A stretch of DNA of 64,000 bases from NCBI GenBank assembly GCA_019635735.1, contig JAHBYX010000008.1, forward strand, positions 238,288-302,287, read 5' to 3'. Below the pieces are notes generated by a model. The model saw nothing but the letters and a program-made list of their open reading frames with translations. It searched no databases and was not told where the DNA came from. The position numbers and the translations under genes were made by a program. This document shows, piece after piece, positions 36,306 to 47,004 of this stretch. The DNA comes from Mesorhizobium sp. (lineage in GTDB: Bacteria; Pseudomonadota; Alphaproteobacteria; Rhizobiales; Rhizobiaceae). Numbering within the stretch: the first letter of the stretch is position 1; the number at the start of each line of letters is the position of its first letter.

Positions 36306-37376
36306 TCATTCCTTGTGCGCCTGGCGGATGTAGCGGATCGCAAGCGGCCGCCACTTCTCCGCGTGGCGTATAGGCGTGTCGAGCAGATGCGCAATGCAGA
36401 GACGCGCCCTGAGTAGAGCGCGAAATCCGCCATAGAGCGCCATAAGCGGCGCGACCGGGCGCGTCGGCAGCCGGCCGTCGAGCGCGCGATTGAGCAGCGG
36501 CCGGATCCAGGCTGCGCCCAGCATGTCGCACTCCATGCCGAGATAGTTGATCTCGTCATAGGGGTCCATGATGCGCATCGACCGGTTGAACTCCAGGCAG
36601 TCGATGATCTGGGGAGGCTGGACCAGGCAGACATGCTCGGGCCGCAGGTCGCCATGGCATTCGAGAATGGCGCCGTCGGCGAGCCTGGCCGCGATCCACG
36701 GCTGCGCCCGCTGCAGAAGGCTGTCCACCTTGGCAAGCTCGTCGGCGGCGATGTCCGCCAGGCCGAACTCCGGCCGCAGCAGGATCTCGCGGTTGATGCG
36801 CTGCTCGTTGACGAGATGGCGCAGGTAGGCGCCGCCGTCCGCCGTCTCCGGCGCCAGCCTGGCGTAGAAATCCGCCAGCAGGCCGCCGATCCGCTCGATC
36901 TCGGGCACGGCAACCCGACCGCTCCGGATCCGCTCGTCCAGCATGTCGGCCTGGGGCAGCCGGCTCATCTCGACCAGCCAATCGACCGCGCGCCCCTCGC
37001 CGCCGAGGGTGAGGCCGCCCGAACCGTCGCGGCAGAGCGGGACCACCCGCCGGTAGGTCGCCGCCGCGAGCCGCCGGTTCAGCCGCAGCTCCTCCTCGCA
37101 GAAGAAGCGGCGCCTGGACACGGTGCTGAAGTCGAGAAACGCGTGCCGCACCGGCTTCTTCAGCTTGTAGACCCGGTCGTCGGTCAGGAAGACCCACGAC
37201 ATATGCGTCTCGCGAGCCTCGACCTGACGCGTCGCATGGCCATACGCGGCCGGCTCGGCGAGGAAGCTCACCTTCTCCGCCAGCTCCGCGCCATCCTCCG
37301 GATGTGTCATCGTCGGCACCATGAGTGGCAGGATGCGACCTTCACGCGCGCCAGGGAAGCGGGAACCGGCGGTCAT
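36306..37376 (-). CDS. Aminoglycoside-phosphotransferase-family kinase-like protein (COG2187 type)
   Basis: A 356-residue protein with a kinase-like fold: a catalytic loop in ECHGDLRPEHV and a metal-binding IIDCLEFN motif. The N-terminal region (KVSFLAEPAAYGH, SWVFLTDDRVYKLKKPV) is characteristic of this uncharacterised group. The substrate is unknown. It starts 18 bp after the groEL stop with GGGGCGGACGG upstream, so it is probably the second gene of the FixK-controlled groEL operon. Confidence 0.78.
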   Translation of the reverse strand: MTAGSRFPGAREGRILPLMVPTMTHPEDGAELAEKVSFLAEPAAYGHATRQVEARETHMSWVFLTDDRVYKLKKPVRHAFLDFSTVSRRRFFCEEELRLNRRLAAATYRRVVPLCRDGSGGLTLGGEGRAVDWLVEMSRLPQADMLDERIRSGRVAVPEIERIGGLLADFYARLAPETADGGAYLRHLVNEQRINREILLRPEFGLADIAADELAKVDSLLQRAQPWIAARLADGAILECHGDLRPEHVCLVQPPQIIDCLEFNRSMRIMDPYDEINYLGMECDMLGAAWIRPLLNRALDGRLPTRPVAPLMALYGGFRALLRARLCIAHLLDTPIRHAEKWRPLAIRYIRQAHKE

Positions 37377-37393
37377 CCGTCCGCCCCGCAGGT

Positions 37394-39016
<1,623 letters not shown>

Positions 39017-39070
39017 GGCCGCCTCCGAAATCTTGGAATTTTCAGGCTAGCAGGCTCCATCCCGGCGGCT

Positions 39071-39084
39071 TTGATGCGCATCAA
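39071..39084. promoter_or_regulatory. Perfect FixK/FNR box upstream of groEL copy 1
   Basis: TTGATGCGCATCAA is a full palindrome matching TTGAT-N4-ATCAA exactly. A class II promoter would start near 39036, leaving a 20-nt leader that contains CGGAGG before the groEL ATG. This geometry is the best of the four boxes. Confidence 0.7.
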
Positions 39085-39601
39085 TCGACGAAACGGGACC
39101 GGCACTGACGAAGCTCAACGACTGCCGGCCGACAGCCTGTCGGAGGCCTTAATCGCGGTGGATGGAACCGCTCGATCGCCAAGCCCCGGGTTACGCGGAG
39201 CTTCTGCGAGCGCGACATGTGGGCGTGTGTTCGAAAAAATCCGCTGGTGGTGTGTGCAGTGTGGAAAGCACCCGTCTCTGGCACCACATTCGCTGATCGT
39301 GGGGCGAAAGCAGCGACTTTGCGCTGATTTGGTCAATATTGACCTGTCGCGGCCATGAGATTACCCGGCAATTTCATTGGGCTAGAGCAAGAATTCCCTA
39401 GCTGAGAGTGCAGGGAGGTCGGTTCTGATTGCAGGGAGCCAATTTTAGGGCAGCAATGAAATTCTGCGAGCACGGACGATGCGGTGGTCCCGCCCGATCG
39501 CTTGAAACCGGCTGTGGCTGCGGTGATTTGGCTAATTCGCCATCAAGCCCGTGATCTTGTTAGCGACCGACGGCGCGCGGTCTGTTCATTCGTGCCAATT
39601 T
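39085..39601. other. Intergenic region without a recognised gene
   Basis: About 517 bp between the groEL promoter and the convergent end of the histidine kinase gene. No reading frame with a ribosome site, no palindrome and no family match was seen. It is less GC-rich than its left side. Confidence 0.5.
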
Positions 39602-40771
39602 TCAGGCAATCGGCATCCGAAATGTGAAGCGCGTTTCCGCGGCGTCCGAGGCGACCTCGATGCGTCCACCATGCGCTTCAGCTATCTGGCTTGCGATATA
39701 GAGACCAAGGCCAAGTCCTTGCATGCTCGGACGAACCTCGCCGCGATAGAATGGCTGAAAAAGGCGGTCTAGGACGGCCTGCGAGATCGGCTCGCCGCCA
39801 TTGGCAACGGAAAGCAGGAAGGTCTCGTCCGCGACCGTTGCCTCGACCATGATAGGGAGGTCTGCAGACCCATGGGAGATTGCATTGCCTAAAAGGTTCG
39901 AGAACATCTGCTCAATGCGTCCGTGGTCGACGTCAACGGGACGAGGGATGTCGAAACGCATCTCGATAGCCCGGTCTGGATGCCCGGTTCTCATTTCATT
40001 CACGACCTGAGTGAGCGTCGGCTCGATCCTTTCTCCGGACGAACGCTCGAGACCAATCCCGCTGCCAAGTCGCCCACGCGCGAAATCCATCAAGTTTTCG
40101 ATAAGGCCTTCCATCCGCTTGATGCTCCCGTTCATCAATCGAAGAACGCGAAGCGACTTAGGATCGTCATGCGTCTTCATCAGGATGTTCGTGCCGCCCG
40201 TAAGCCCGGCGAGAGGGTTGCGGAGATCGTGACCTAACACCGCAATGAACTGTTCTCGCAATTTCGCTTCCTGAACGGCCAACGAGCGCAGCGCGTCAGC
40301 ATCCATGATGCGGGTCTCCAAGCCCTCGTTGATGGCTTCGAGTTTACGCCTTGCTGCCTGTTCGGCTGCGCGGGCTTCAACCAGTTCTCGCTCATGTCTT
40401 CGTCGCTGCGGCGCGCGAAACAAGGTGACACGAGTGAAGGACAACTCGTCCGATATCCGACGTTCTGCCGCGTTGGCTAGGACCGGCATGGTAGAGCCAT
40501 CCGAAGTCACCAGATCGAGTGCGACTTCCTCAAAAAAGCCCTGCATGCGCAGCAGAGGTGCGAAGTGGGTTTCGTAGAAGATGCTGCCTGCGACGTTCAG
40601 GAGGTCACGAAGACGCTTCCCGATGAGGTCACTGGGCATCCTGCCCAGCCAGTCGCAAAGGGTGGTGTTGACGCGGACAATCCTGCCATCCGGCCCTAGC
40701 GAAAGATAGCCGCACGGAGCGTGCTGATACAGGTCTTGGAGATCGGAATCGGAGTGGTCAGAGGAACTCAT
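39602..40771 (-). CDS. PAS-domain sensor histidine kinase
   Basis: A 389-residue soluble histidine kinase. A PAS domain of the RsbP-associated kind (APCGYLSLGPDGRIVRVN, HFAPLLRMQGFFEEVALDLV; about 15-120) is followed by a coiled coil (about 123-175), the H-box with H181 (LGHDLRNPL), N-box NLLGNAISHG and G-box GLGLGLYIA. No membrane segment. Its start overlaps the end of an RsbQ-like hydrolase gene by 14 bp, so the hydrolase probably fed a ligand to the PAS domain before it was broken by an IS. The partner regulator may be the lone receiver at 43061. Confidence 0.88.
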   Translation of the reverse strand: MSSSDHSDSDLQDLYQHAPCGYLSLGPDGRIVRVNTTLCDWLGRMPSDLIGKRLRDLLNVAGSIFYETHFAPLLRMQGFFEEVALDLVTSDGSTMPVLANAAERRISDELSFTRVTLFRAPQRRRHERELVEARAAEQAARRKLEAINEGLETRIMDADALRSLAVQEAKLREQFIAVLGHDLRNPLAGLTGGTNILMKTHDDPKSLRVLRLMNGSIKRMEGLIENLMDFARGRLGSGIGLERSSGERIEPTLTQVVNEMRTGHPDRAIEMRFDIPRPVDVDHGRIEQMFSNLLGNAISHGSADLPIMVEATVADETFLLSVANGGEPISQAVLDRLFQPFYRGEVRPSMQGLGLGLYIASQIAEAHGGRIEVASDAAETRFTFRMPIA

Positions 40772-40950
40772 TCATTGCTGCTATGACTGCGCCCGGGGCG
40801 CTCAGGTTGGGACAGTGACCGCTTGCATTTAAGTAGACGATCTGGCTGCCTTTGATCTCACGATTAACGTATTCGCCGACCTTCTCTGAAGCGATGATGT
40901 CGTCGCGGGTGAACCGCACTGGGTTTGCCGGAGGGCGATTGGTTTGAGTC

Positions 40951-41850
40951 CTACGCGGCCATTTTGAGGTTCTCAAGGTCCGCGTAGTAGTTGGCTTCCG
41001 CCTCGGCGGGCGGGATGTTGCCGATCGGCTCCAGCAGGCGCTGGTGGTTGAACCAATCGACCCATTCGAGGGTCTTATACTCCACCGCCTCGAAGGATTT
41101 CCACGGCCCTAGCCGATGGATCACCTCGGTCTTGAACTGCCCGATCACGCTCTCGGCGAGCGCATTGTCGTAGCTGTCGCCGACGCTGCCGACCGAGGGT
41201 TCGATGCCGGCTTCGGACAGCCGCTCAGTGTAGCGGATGCTGACGTATTGCACCCCTCTATCGCTATGATGGACGAGGCTCTCGGTCGGGCGGCGGGCGT
41301 GCAGGGCCTGCTCCAAGGCATCGAGAACGAACGCCGCCGTCGGGTTGCGGCTGACGCGCCAGCCCACGATCCGCCTGGCGAAGACGTCGATCACGAAGGC
41401 CACATAGACGAAGCCGGCCCAGGTCGAGACGTAGGTAAAGTCGGAGACCCAGAGCATGTTCGGCGCCGGGGCATGGAACTGCCGGTTGACCAGATCGAAC
41501 GGGCAAGCGGCCCCCTTGTCCGGCACGGTCGTCCTTATCGCCTTGCCGCGCACGACGCCTTCCAGCCCAAGCCGCGTCATCAGCCGGGCAACGCGGTCGC
41601 GCCCGACCTTGAAGCCTTCGCGGTTGAGCTGCAGCCAGACCTTCCTTGCGCCGTAGACGCCGAAGTTCTGCCTGTGGACGCGGAGGATCTCCTCCGACAG
41701 CCGCTCATCCACCTTCGCCCGCTTGGAGCGAAGGTCGGGATCGGCCTTGCGGCGGGCGTGCTCGTGCCAGGTGGAGGGGGCGATCCGCAGAACCCTGCAC
41801 ATCGGCTCGATCCCGTAGCTTCCCACATGGGCCTCCATGAAGGAGGTCAC
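40951..41850 (-). CDS. IS3-family transposase OrfB (DDE)
   Basis: A 299-residue integrase-core transposase. N-terminal HTH_21 region (VDERLSEEILRVHRQNFGVYGARKVW) and the DDE core: D in WVSDFTYV, D in HHSDRGVQY and E in NALAESVIGQFKTE. GTG at 41850 overlaps the orfA stop; in this family the active OrfAB fusion is made by -1 frameshifting. Confidence 0.93.
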   Translation of the reverse strand: MTSFMEAHVGSYGIEPMCRVLRIAPSTWHEHARRKADPDLRSKRAKVDERLSEEILRVHRQNFGVYGARKVWLQLNREGFKVGRDRVARLMTRLGLEGVVRGKAIRTTVPDKGAACPFDLVNRQFHAPAPNMLWVSDFTYVSTWAGFVYVAFVIDVFARRIVGWRVSRNPTAAFVLDALEQALHARRPTESLVHHSDRGVQYVSIRYTERLSEAGIEPSVGSVGDSYDNALAESVIGQFKTEVIHRLGPWKSFEAVEYKTLEWVDWFNHQRLLEPIGNIPPAEAEANYYADLENLKMAA

Positions 41851-42173
41851 TTCCGATACAGGCGGTCGAGCTCCGCCTGGGCAAAATAAGCGGACGCCTT
41901 GCGCAGGATCTCATTGGCCTGCCGGAGTTCACGCACCTCGCGTTCCAGCGCCTTCATCCGCTCGGCCATCTCGGTCGGCACGCCGGCCCGTTTGCCCGCA
42001 TCGACCTCGGCCTTCTTGACCCATTCGTTGAGCGTCTGCGCCGTGCATCCGATCTTGGCGGCGATCGACGTGATCGCGGCCCATCGGGATGAATGCTCAT
42101 GCTCGTGATCCAGCACCAGCCGGATCGCCCGCTCGCGCACTTCAGGGGAGAACTTGTTTGTTGTCTTGCTCAT
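41847..42173 (-). CDS. IS3-family transposase OrfA
   Basis: A 108-residue helix-turn-helix protein (TSIAAKIGCTAQTLNEWVKKAE) with a C-terminal leucine-zipper-like coil (MKALEREVRELRQANEILRKA) that multimerises and binds the IS ends. Confidence 0.93.
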   Translation of the reverse strand: MSKTTNKFSPEVRERAIRLVLDHEHEHSSRWAAITSIAAKIGCTAQTLNEWVKKAEVDAGKRAGVPTEMAERMKALEREVRELRQANEILRKASAYFAQAELDRLYRK

Positions 42174-43060
42174 GACGGCTCATCCTTCTCAGGAGTTGAG
42201 CCCTCCGGCAAACCCAGTGCGGTTCACGGGTTTGCAGAATCAGGGTGTCTGCCTCTACCTTCCTCAGGTCTGCACGATTGTCGGATGTGAATGTCGTGCG
42301 TGCGAAATGTCTGGCAATCTCCGGGTCTGTCCGACAGAACGAGTTGGTCAGTTCATCTCCGAGTTCAGGTCGATCTGAATTGCCCATGATTACCGGAGCC
42401 ATAGCCGCGGACCAACCGAGGTGATTGTCGGCAAGCGAGGAAAGGAGCTCCTCGATTTGGGTCGCGCTGAAGCCACCGAGGTAATCGCCGTCGTCGATGT
42501 AACGTGGCGACGGTCCTACCATGATCAGCTTGTCGAACATTCCGGGAGCTTCGATTGAAGCCAGGGCTCCGATCATCGCGCTGACAGAATGTCCCACAAA
42601 GACAGCGCTTTCGAAGCCTAACTCCTGTCCGATTTCGACAACATCCGCGGCGTATCCACGGAGATCTGAGTATTTTGCTTCTTCAAACGCACTTAGGTCA
42701 GACCGACCAGCACCTACGTGGTCAAATAGAACGGTTCGATAGCCGTCACGAAAGGCGGGCTCAACAAATCGCCACATATTCTGGTCGCAGCCGAAGCCGT
42801 GAGCAAACATCATTGCGCGAGCACCTTGGCCCGCTAAGATCATGTTGTTCCGCTTTAAGACCGACATTCACCACCTTCCGGCTGGCGAGGCTTCACCGCC
42901 TAGGCGTCGTCGATACGCCATCTCAGTATTTTTGGTTGATATAGGAACAAATCGCCTCTGTCATCGCTTATGGCCTCGCCGACATTCCCTCGGCGGCTTC
43001 TCCTCTCCAGCGGCGCGTGTCTTTGGTCTGAGATTGGTCAGATCCGTTGCCGTGGAAAAA

Positions 43061-43432
43061 ATGATGTCGGAAAAAATTGTAGTGCTGGTCGTGGAGGATG
43101 AACCGCTCATCCGCATGGACGTCGTCTGCCAGTTGGAAGACGAGGGATACTACGTTCTAGAGGCAGCAACGGCCGATCAAGCTGTCGCCATCCTCGAAGC
43201 CGAATCTTCAATCAGAGTGCTTTTCACCGATATCGACATGCCGGGAAGCATGGACGGGTTAGAACTTGCGGCGATGGTCTACGATCGTTGGCCACCCATG
43301 AAAATCCTCGTAACGTCAGGTCACCGTAAAATACAAGCAGCGGACCTTCCTGCAGGAAGCGTGTTTTTCTCCAAACCTTACCGGCATAGCGCGGTCATGG
43401 CTTCTTTTCACGAACTTTTGCCAAACGCGTGA
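43061..43432 (+). CDS. Stand-alone receiver-domain response regulator
   Basis: A 123-residue single-domain response regulator: acidic pair in VVEDEP, phospho-acceptor D57 in VLFTDIDMPG, and a conserved Lys in VFFSKPY. There is no output domain. It diverges from the RsbQ/PAS-kinase operon and is a plausible phosphorylation partner for that kinase. ATG at 43061 or 43064 starts it; the ribosome site (GTGGAAAAA) is weak. Confidence 0.82.
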   Translation: MMSEKIVVLVVEDEPLIRMDVVCQLEDEGYYVLEAATADQAVAILEAESSIRVLFTDIDMPGSMDGLELAAMVYDRWPPMKILVTSGHRKIQAADLPAGSVFFSKPYRHSAVMASFHELLPNA

Positions 43433-43451
43433 CGGAATCAACGGGAGCTCA

Positions 43452-43745
43452 TTATAAGAGGGCGTGCCGCTCTTTCGTCTCGTTTGCGCGTCTGCGAGTC
43501 CCGTTTGTATCGTTGCGCGCGTAGCGTTCAGCCGATGCTTGAACAGCTAAATATTCAAGCGTCCTGCGGCGGTTACTAAGTCGTGATCTGGCAGTTCCAA
43601 GTGTGCTGCACCCATCAACAGCTCCTGCCAGCAGAGCTCGGTGTGCCGACCTTGAGGCCGCCGAGTGATCATTCGCTCCCTCAAATATTTGATCGAGCAA
43701 CTGATCGATTATCTTGCTTGCTGCAGGCGTGATGTCATCTTGCAT
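43452..43745 (-). CDS. Hypothetical protein, 97 residues
   Basis: No family recognised. A good ribosome site (TAGGAGTCGAT) precedes ATG at 43745. The N-terminal half is acidic and helical (ASKIIDQLLDQIFEGAND); the C-terminal half is very basic (SRLSNRRRTLEYL, GTRRRANETKERH). It lies convergent to the receiver gene and downstream of the cold-shock gene terminator. Confidence 0.5.
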   Translation of the reverse strand: MQDDITPAASKIIDQLLDQIFEGANDHSAASRSAHRALLAGAVDGCSTLGTARSRLSNRRRTLEYLAVQASAERYARNDTNGTRRRANETKERHALL

Positions 43746-43788
43746 ATCGACTCCTAATGGCGGGACGAGGCCCGACGAGCTACAGCAA

Positions 43789-43812
43789 AAGGCCGGGACT
43801 TAGCCCGGCCTT
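43789..43812 (-). terminator. Rho-independent terminator of the cold-shock gene
   Basis: A perfect 9-bp stem AAGGCCGGG / CCCGGCCTT with a 6-nt loop; on the minus strand it is followed by a short T-run (CCTTTTGC). It lies 64 bp past the cold-shock stop. Confidence 0.7.
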
Positions 43813-43875
43813 CCAAACGCACGTCAATCATCGATGCCAGTACATCCGTGGTCAAAGACCTGACGCGTCATCTCT

Positions 43876-44085
43876 CTACGCCGCCTGAAGGTTCTCGGCA
43901 GCGAACTTGCCGTTGCGCTGATCCTTTACGACCTCGAACGAGAGCTTTTGACCTTCGACGATAGAGGCCATTCCAGCGCGCTCAACGGCTGAGACGTGAA
44001 CGAACACATCACTATTGCCGTCGTCAGGCGTGATGAAGCCAAAGCCCTTGGTGGAATTGAAGAACTTTACGGTTCCAGATGTCAT
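43876..44085 (-). CDS. Cold-shock protein, CspA family
   Basis: A 69-residue single-domain OB-fold RNA chaperone with RNP1 (KGFGFI) and RNP2 (DVFVHV). It melts RNA structure at low temperature or under stress. The next ~509 bp upstream (to 44594) contain no gene I can support; Csp mRNAs often have a long 5' leader, which may account for part of this. Confidence 0.95.
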   Translation of the reverse strand: MTSGTVKFFNSTKGFGFITPDDGNSDVFVHVSAVERAGMASIVEGQKLSFEVVKDQRNGKFAAENLQAA

Positions 44086-44594
44086 GACGATTTCCTTTCA
44101 AATCGACAGGGATCGCCCGCACGACAGCATGTCGGACGATGCAAAAGCTCGATGTTGAAGGGAGAAGGTCGCTATGGCGCGAAGCGCCGGAACAAATTTC
44201 ATCAGACAAGACCGATTGCACTTAGATAGTGCGCGATTGTGTTCCCAACAAGGTGCCAGTTCGGATCTTCGTGGCACACGTTGACCAGCCGCGACAAAAG
44301 CGTTGGCGATCGTCCTTCTCATAGCGACTACCAGTACCGCCATCGACTTCTGTCCCATCGCTCCCAGCACGCCGACGCAGAAGGAACGCACCGAATAGAC
44401 AAACTGCTCCAAAGGCTTGCCAAGTTGTCGGAGCGAACTAAGGGCTCAAGCTCAAGGTCGGTCCCTTTGCGACCAAACCGAAGCCCAAATGAGCGTCCCA
44501 GCAACAATTGCAAATCACAGGCGTTGCAACGGGAGGGAACGACGTTTCCGAGAAACTTGGCAACTATCAAGGACGCGGCCTTTCGGCGGTAAAG
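44086..44594. other. Intergenic region: probable csp leader and divergent promoter
   Basis: About 509 bp between the cold-shock gene (minus) and the transglutaminase gene (plus). Short reading frames exist on both strands but lack ribosome sites and family features. The csp leader and two promoters probably occupy it. Confidence 0.4.
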
Positions 44595-45452
44595 ATGAGA
44601 CTGGCGATCCATCACAGGACGACCTATCACTACGCACGTCCTGTCGTGCTCCAGCCGCACCGCATGATCCTGCGGCCGCGCGGCAACCACGACATTACCC
44701 TCTTGTTGAGTTCGCTATCCTGCACGCCCGTCGCGGAACTCGAATGGACGCAGGACGTCTTCGGCAATCTGATCGCCACCGCTATCTTTTCGCAGCTAGC
44801 CAGCGAACTGGTCATCACAAGCGAGTTCACGGTCGAGCAGTCGGCGGTGGCCTGGCCGGTATTCCGGATCGCGCCCGAGGCTCATTCCTTCCCGTTCACG
44901 TATTCCTCCGACGATATAGCCGATCTGGGCGCGCTTCGCATTCCGGAACATGGTGACCCGGAAGGACGGATGGGTGCATGGGCGCGCGCGTTTGTCAGCG
45001 GCGCATCGACCGACACGCTTTCACTGCTGAAAGACCTCAATGCCGGCATCCTCGGCTCGGTGGCCTATCGCGTGCGTGATGAGGAAGGGACGCAGGCGCC
45101 GCTGGAAACGCTAGCGCTGGCTAGCGGCTCGTGCCGGGACATCGCCGCGCTGTTCATCGAGGCGGTCCGTCATCTCGGCGTCGGCGCCCGGGCTGTCTCG
45201 GGCTATCTGTTCGATGCGCAGCAAAGCGCCGACGACCCCGGATCGACCCACGCGTGGGCGGAGGTCTATCTTCCCGGCGCGGGATGGATCGCCTTCGATC
45301 CGACGCATCGCCGCCTCGGCGGCGCCAACCTCATCCCGGTCGCCGTCGCCCGCAGCAATCGCCAGATCATGCCGATCGTCGGCGGCTATATCGGCACGCC
45401 AGGGGATTTCCTCGCCATGGATGTCGATGTGAGGGTCAGGCTGGGCTCATAG
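44595..45452 (+). CDS. Transglutaminase-like cysteine peptidase-fold protein
   Basis: A 285-residue protein with an N-terminal beta-rich domain (MRLAIHHRTTYHYARPVVLQ) and a transglutaminase-like core whose triad is complete: C180 (SGSCRDIA), H219 (STHAWAEVY) and D235 (FDPTH). No signal peptide. Members of this group probably act as proteases or amidases. The start at 44595 is where the family begins. A second, atypical relative is at 57455. Confidence 0.85.
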   Translation: MRLAIHHRTTYHYARPVVLQPHRMILRPRGNHDITLLLSSLSCTPVAELEWTQDVFGNLIATAIFSQLASELVITSEFTVEQSAVAWPVFRIAPEAHSFPFTYSSDDIADLGALRIPEHGDPEGRMGAWARAFVSGASTDTLSLLKDLNAGILGSVAYRVRDEEGTQAPLETLALASGSCRDIAALFIEAVRHLGVGARAVSGYLFDAQQSADDPGSTHAWAEVYLPGAGWIAFDPTHRRLGGANLIPVAVARSNRQIMPIVGGYIGTPGDFLAMDVDVRVRLGS

Positions 45453-46743
45453 CGTTTGCCGCAACGCTGCCTTGGCACAGATGCGGGCTTGCGAAGCCTA
45501 GCGTGGTTAGTCCTTCCCGTACTTCCGGCGCGCTCATGAAGAGGTTCCAGAGCAGGCCGCTGCGAAAATTCTCGATCATGATGACGATCGGTCCCTGATT
45601 GATCGCCAGGTAGGTGCGCGCATACCAGTCGCGGCTTTCGCAGAACGCATCCACGAAGCCGAACCGACCCTGGATGCGATGCTTCGGCCTCGTCAGGAAA
45701 TAGCGCAGCGCGCGCAGTGCCTCATCCGGCGCGTAGGGAAAGCTTGAAAGCGCAGCGCTTGGCGTGATCACTCCGAAATCCCTGGCTGGCGCATGCGCGA
45801 CATACCCCTTCGGGCCGTGGCTGGACGTCAGCCCCCAGCAATCAGGCCCGTATCCCGCATGGCCGTGTGGATTGGCGACGCAGTGCGCATAGTTGATGCG
45901 TGTGTGGCGAACATTCTGCTGCCAGTAGTCGGCATGGCGATCCGTGAGCCCTCGCGGGTCGAGACCGCAGAAGGAATAGTGCGCGATGAACAGCGGGCCG
46001 CCATGATCCATACCGAGCGGCAGCTCGATGCCATGGTAGCTTCGCCCATTGCGAAAACCCGGCCCTGACGCGAATCCCTCATGATAGACGTCGGCGTCGA
46101 TCTTATGTTCGGGCGCGCCGGCGGCAAGCACAAAGGCCAGCAGACCCTCGTTCCAGCCGGCGATTTTCCGATTCATCGCCCAGCCGTGCCTTGGGCTCCA
46201 GTGCCAGTAGAGATGGTTTCCTCCGTCCCGCCTGTACCAGTCCCACTCGGCTTCGAGCCAGAGCCGGTCTATCCGATGACGAAGGTCTCGTTCGGCGGTG
46301 CTGTCCCTATCGAAATACTGGCGGGCGCAGAGAAGCCCCTGGAACAGGAGCGCGCTTTCCACCACGTCGCCGCCGTCGTCCTTGCGGCTGAAGGGAATGG
46401 TCGCTCCGATCAGCCCGTTGATGAAATGCGGAAACAGGCCGTGGTATCGTGGTGTCCGTTCTAGGCATGACAGCATCGTGCCGAGCCGGCTCACGGCATC
46501 GTCGCGCGATATCCAGCCGCGCTCGACGCCCACGACGACCGCCATGATACCGAAACCCGAGCCGCCTATGGCAACGAGGTCGTTGTCCGGATCGCCGGTC
46601 GTCTTCTGACGATCGCGGGCAAGCCCGCTTATGGGATGCGCGCCCTCCCAGAAGAAGCGAAGTGTCTGACTCTGGACCAGATCGAGGATCTCGTCATCGG
46701 CTTCAGAAAACTGCGGGGCAAAGTCATCCACTTGCGGGCTCAT
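45436..46743 (-). CDS. Glucoamylase-family glycoside hydrolase (GH144-like)
   Basis: A 435-residue protein of the glycoamylase-like fold. Typical blocks are LRFFWEGAHPISGLARDR near the N-terminus, AIGGSGFGIMAVVVGVERGW, NEGLLAFVLAAG, YGPDCWGLTSSHGP and FGFVDAFCE. This fold is used by endo-beta-1,2-glucanases and by cyclic beta-1,2-glucan synthases, which fits a rhizobial host. No signal peptide is seen, so it may act in the cytosol. Its 3' end overlaps the convergent transglutaminase gene by 17 bp. Confidence 0.8.
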   Translation of the reverse strand: MSPQVDDFAPQFSEADDEILDLVQSQTLRFFWEGAHPISGLARDRQKTTGDPDNDLVAIGGSGFGIMAVVVGVERGWISRDDAVSRLGTMLSCLERTPRYHGLFPHFINGLIGATIPFSRKDDGGDVVESALLFQGLLCARQYFDRDSTAERDLRHRIDRLWLEAEWDWYRRDGGNHLYWHWSPRHGWAMNRKIAGWNEGLLAFVLAAGAPEHKIDADVYHEGFASGPGFRNGRSYHGIELPLGMDHGGPLFIAHYSFCGLDPRGLTDRHADYWQQNVRHTRINYAHCVANPHGHAGYGPDCWGLTSSHGPKGYVAHAPARDFGVITPSAALSSFPYAPDEALRALRYFLTRPKHRIQGRFGFVDAFCESRDWYARTYLAINQGPIVIMIENFRSGLLWNLFMSAPEVREGLTTLGFASPHLCQGSVAANAMSPA

Positions 46744-47004
46744 GAAAGATCATCAGGCGACACGGCTCCATTCGGCCAGAACGCGGATCGCAGCTACGTT
46801 ATAGCCCGCACTGTCGCTCAATACGCACCGAACGAATAACTCTTCATTGGGCGACCGGACCTTTCTGGGCTTAGATCTCATGGCTGCTAGAGCGGGAAGA
46901 CCCGTTCCATTCCTCTCGGCATCTTCAGGACTACAGGAACCGGATGCCGGCTGTTTCATTGACAGAGACGCGCAATGCGCAACTCTCCTCTCAAAGGAAT
47001 TTCC

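Larger units (their letters stand above)
40910..42226 (-). mobile_element. IS3-family insertion sequence
   Basis: A 1317-bp element bounded by 27-bp terminal inverted repeats beginning TGAACCGCACTGGGTTTGCC, with CGGG target duplications at 40906-40909 and 42227-42230. It carries orfA and orfB overlapping by four bases (GTGA). Both ends and both orfs look intact, so the copy may still be active and recent. Confidence 0.93.
40758..42867 (-). pseudogene. rsbQ: RsbQ-like alpha/beta hydrolase, interrupted by an IS3 element
   Basis: The 5' part (42867 to 42227) and 3' part (40905 to 40758) flank an insertion sequence. Removing the IS and one copy of the 4-bp CGGG target duplication restores 263 codons in frame (ADTLILQT joins RDDIIASEKVGEY). 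The restored protein has oxyanion FAHGFGCDQN, nucleophile S94 in VGHSVS, an Asp in TRDDI and His in ASGHCPNLSAPG, all RsbQ/KAI2-like. The IS disrupts the gene after residue ~213, removing the Asp and His, so it should be inactive. Confidence 0.85.

Noticed and set aside
44098..44412. 104-codon minus-strand frame upstream of the cold-shock gene
   Set aside because: No ribosome site, no family match, and it lies in the likely csp leader/promoter region.
46753..46881. Short minus-strand frame just upstream of the GH144-like gene
   Set aside because: No ribosome site before its ATG and no family features; it lies between divergent promoters.
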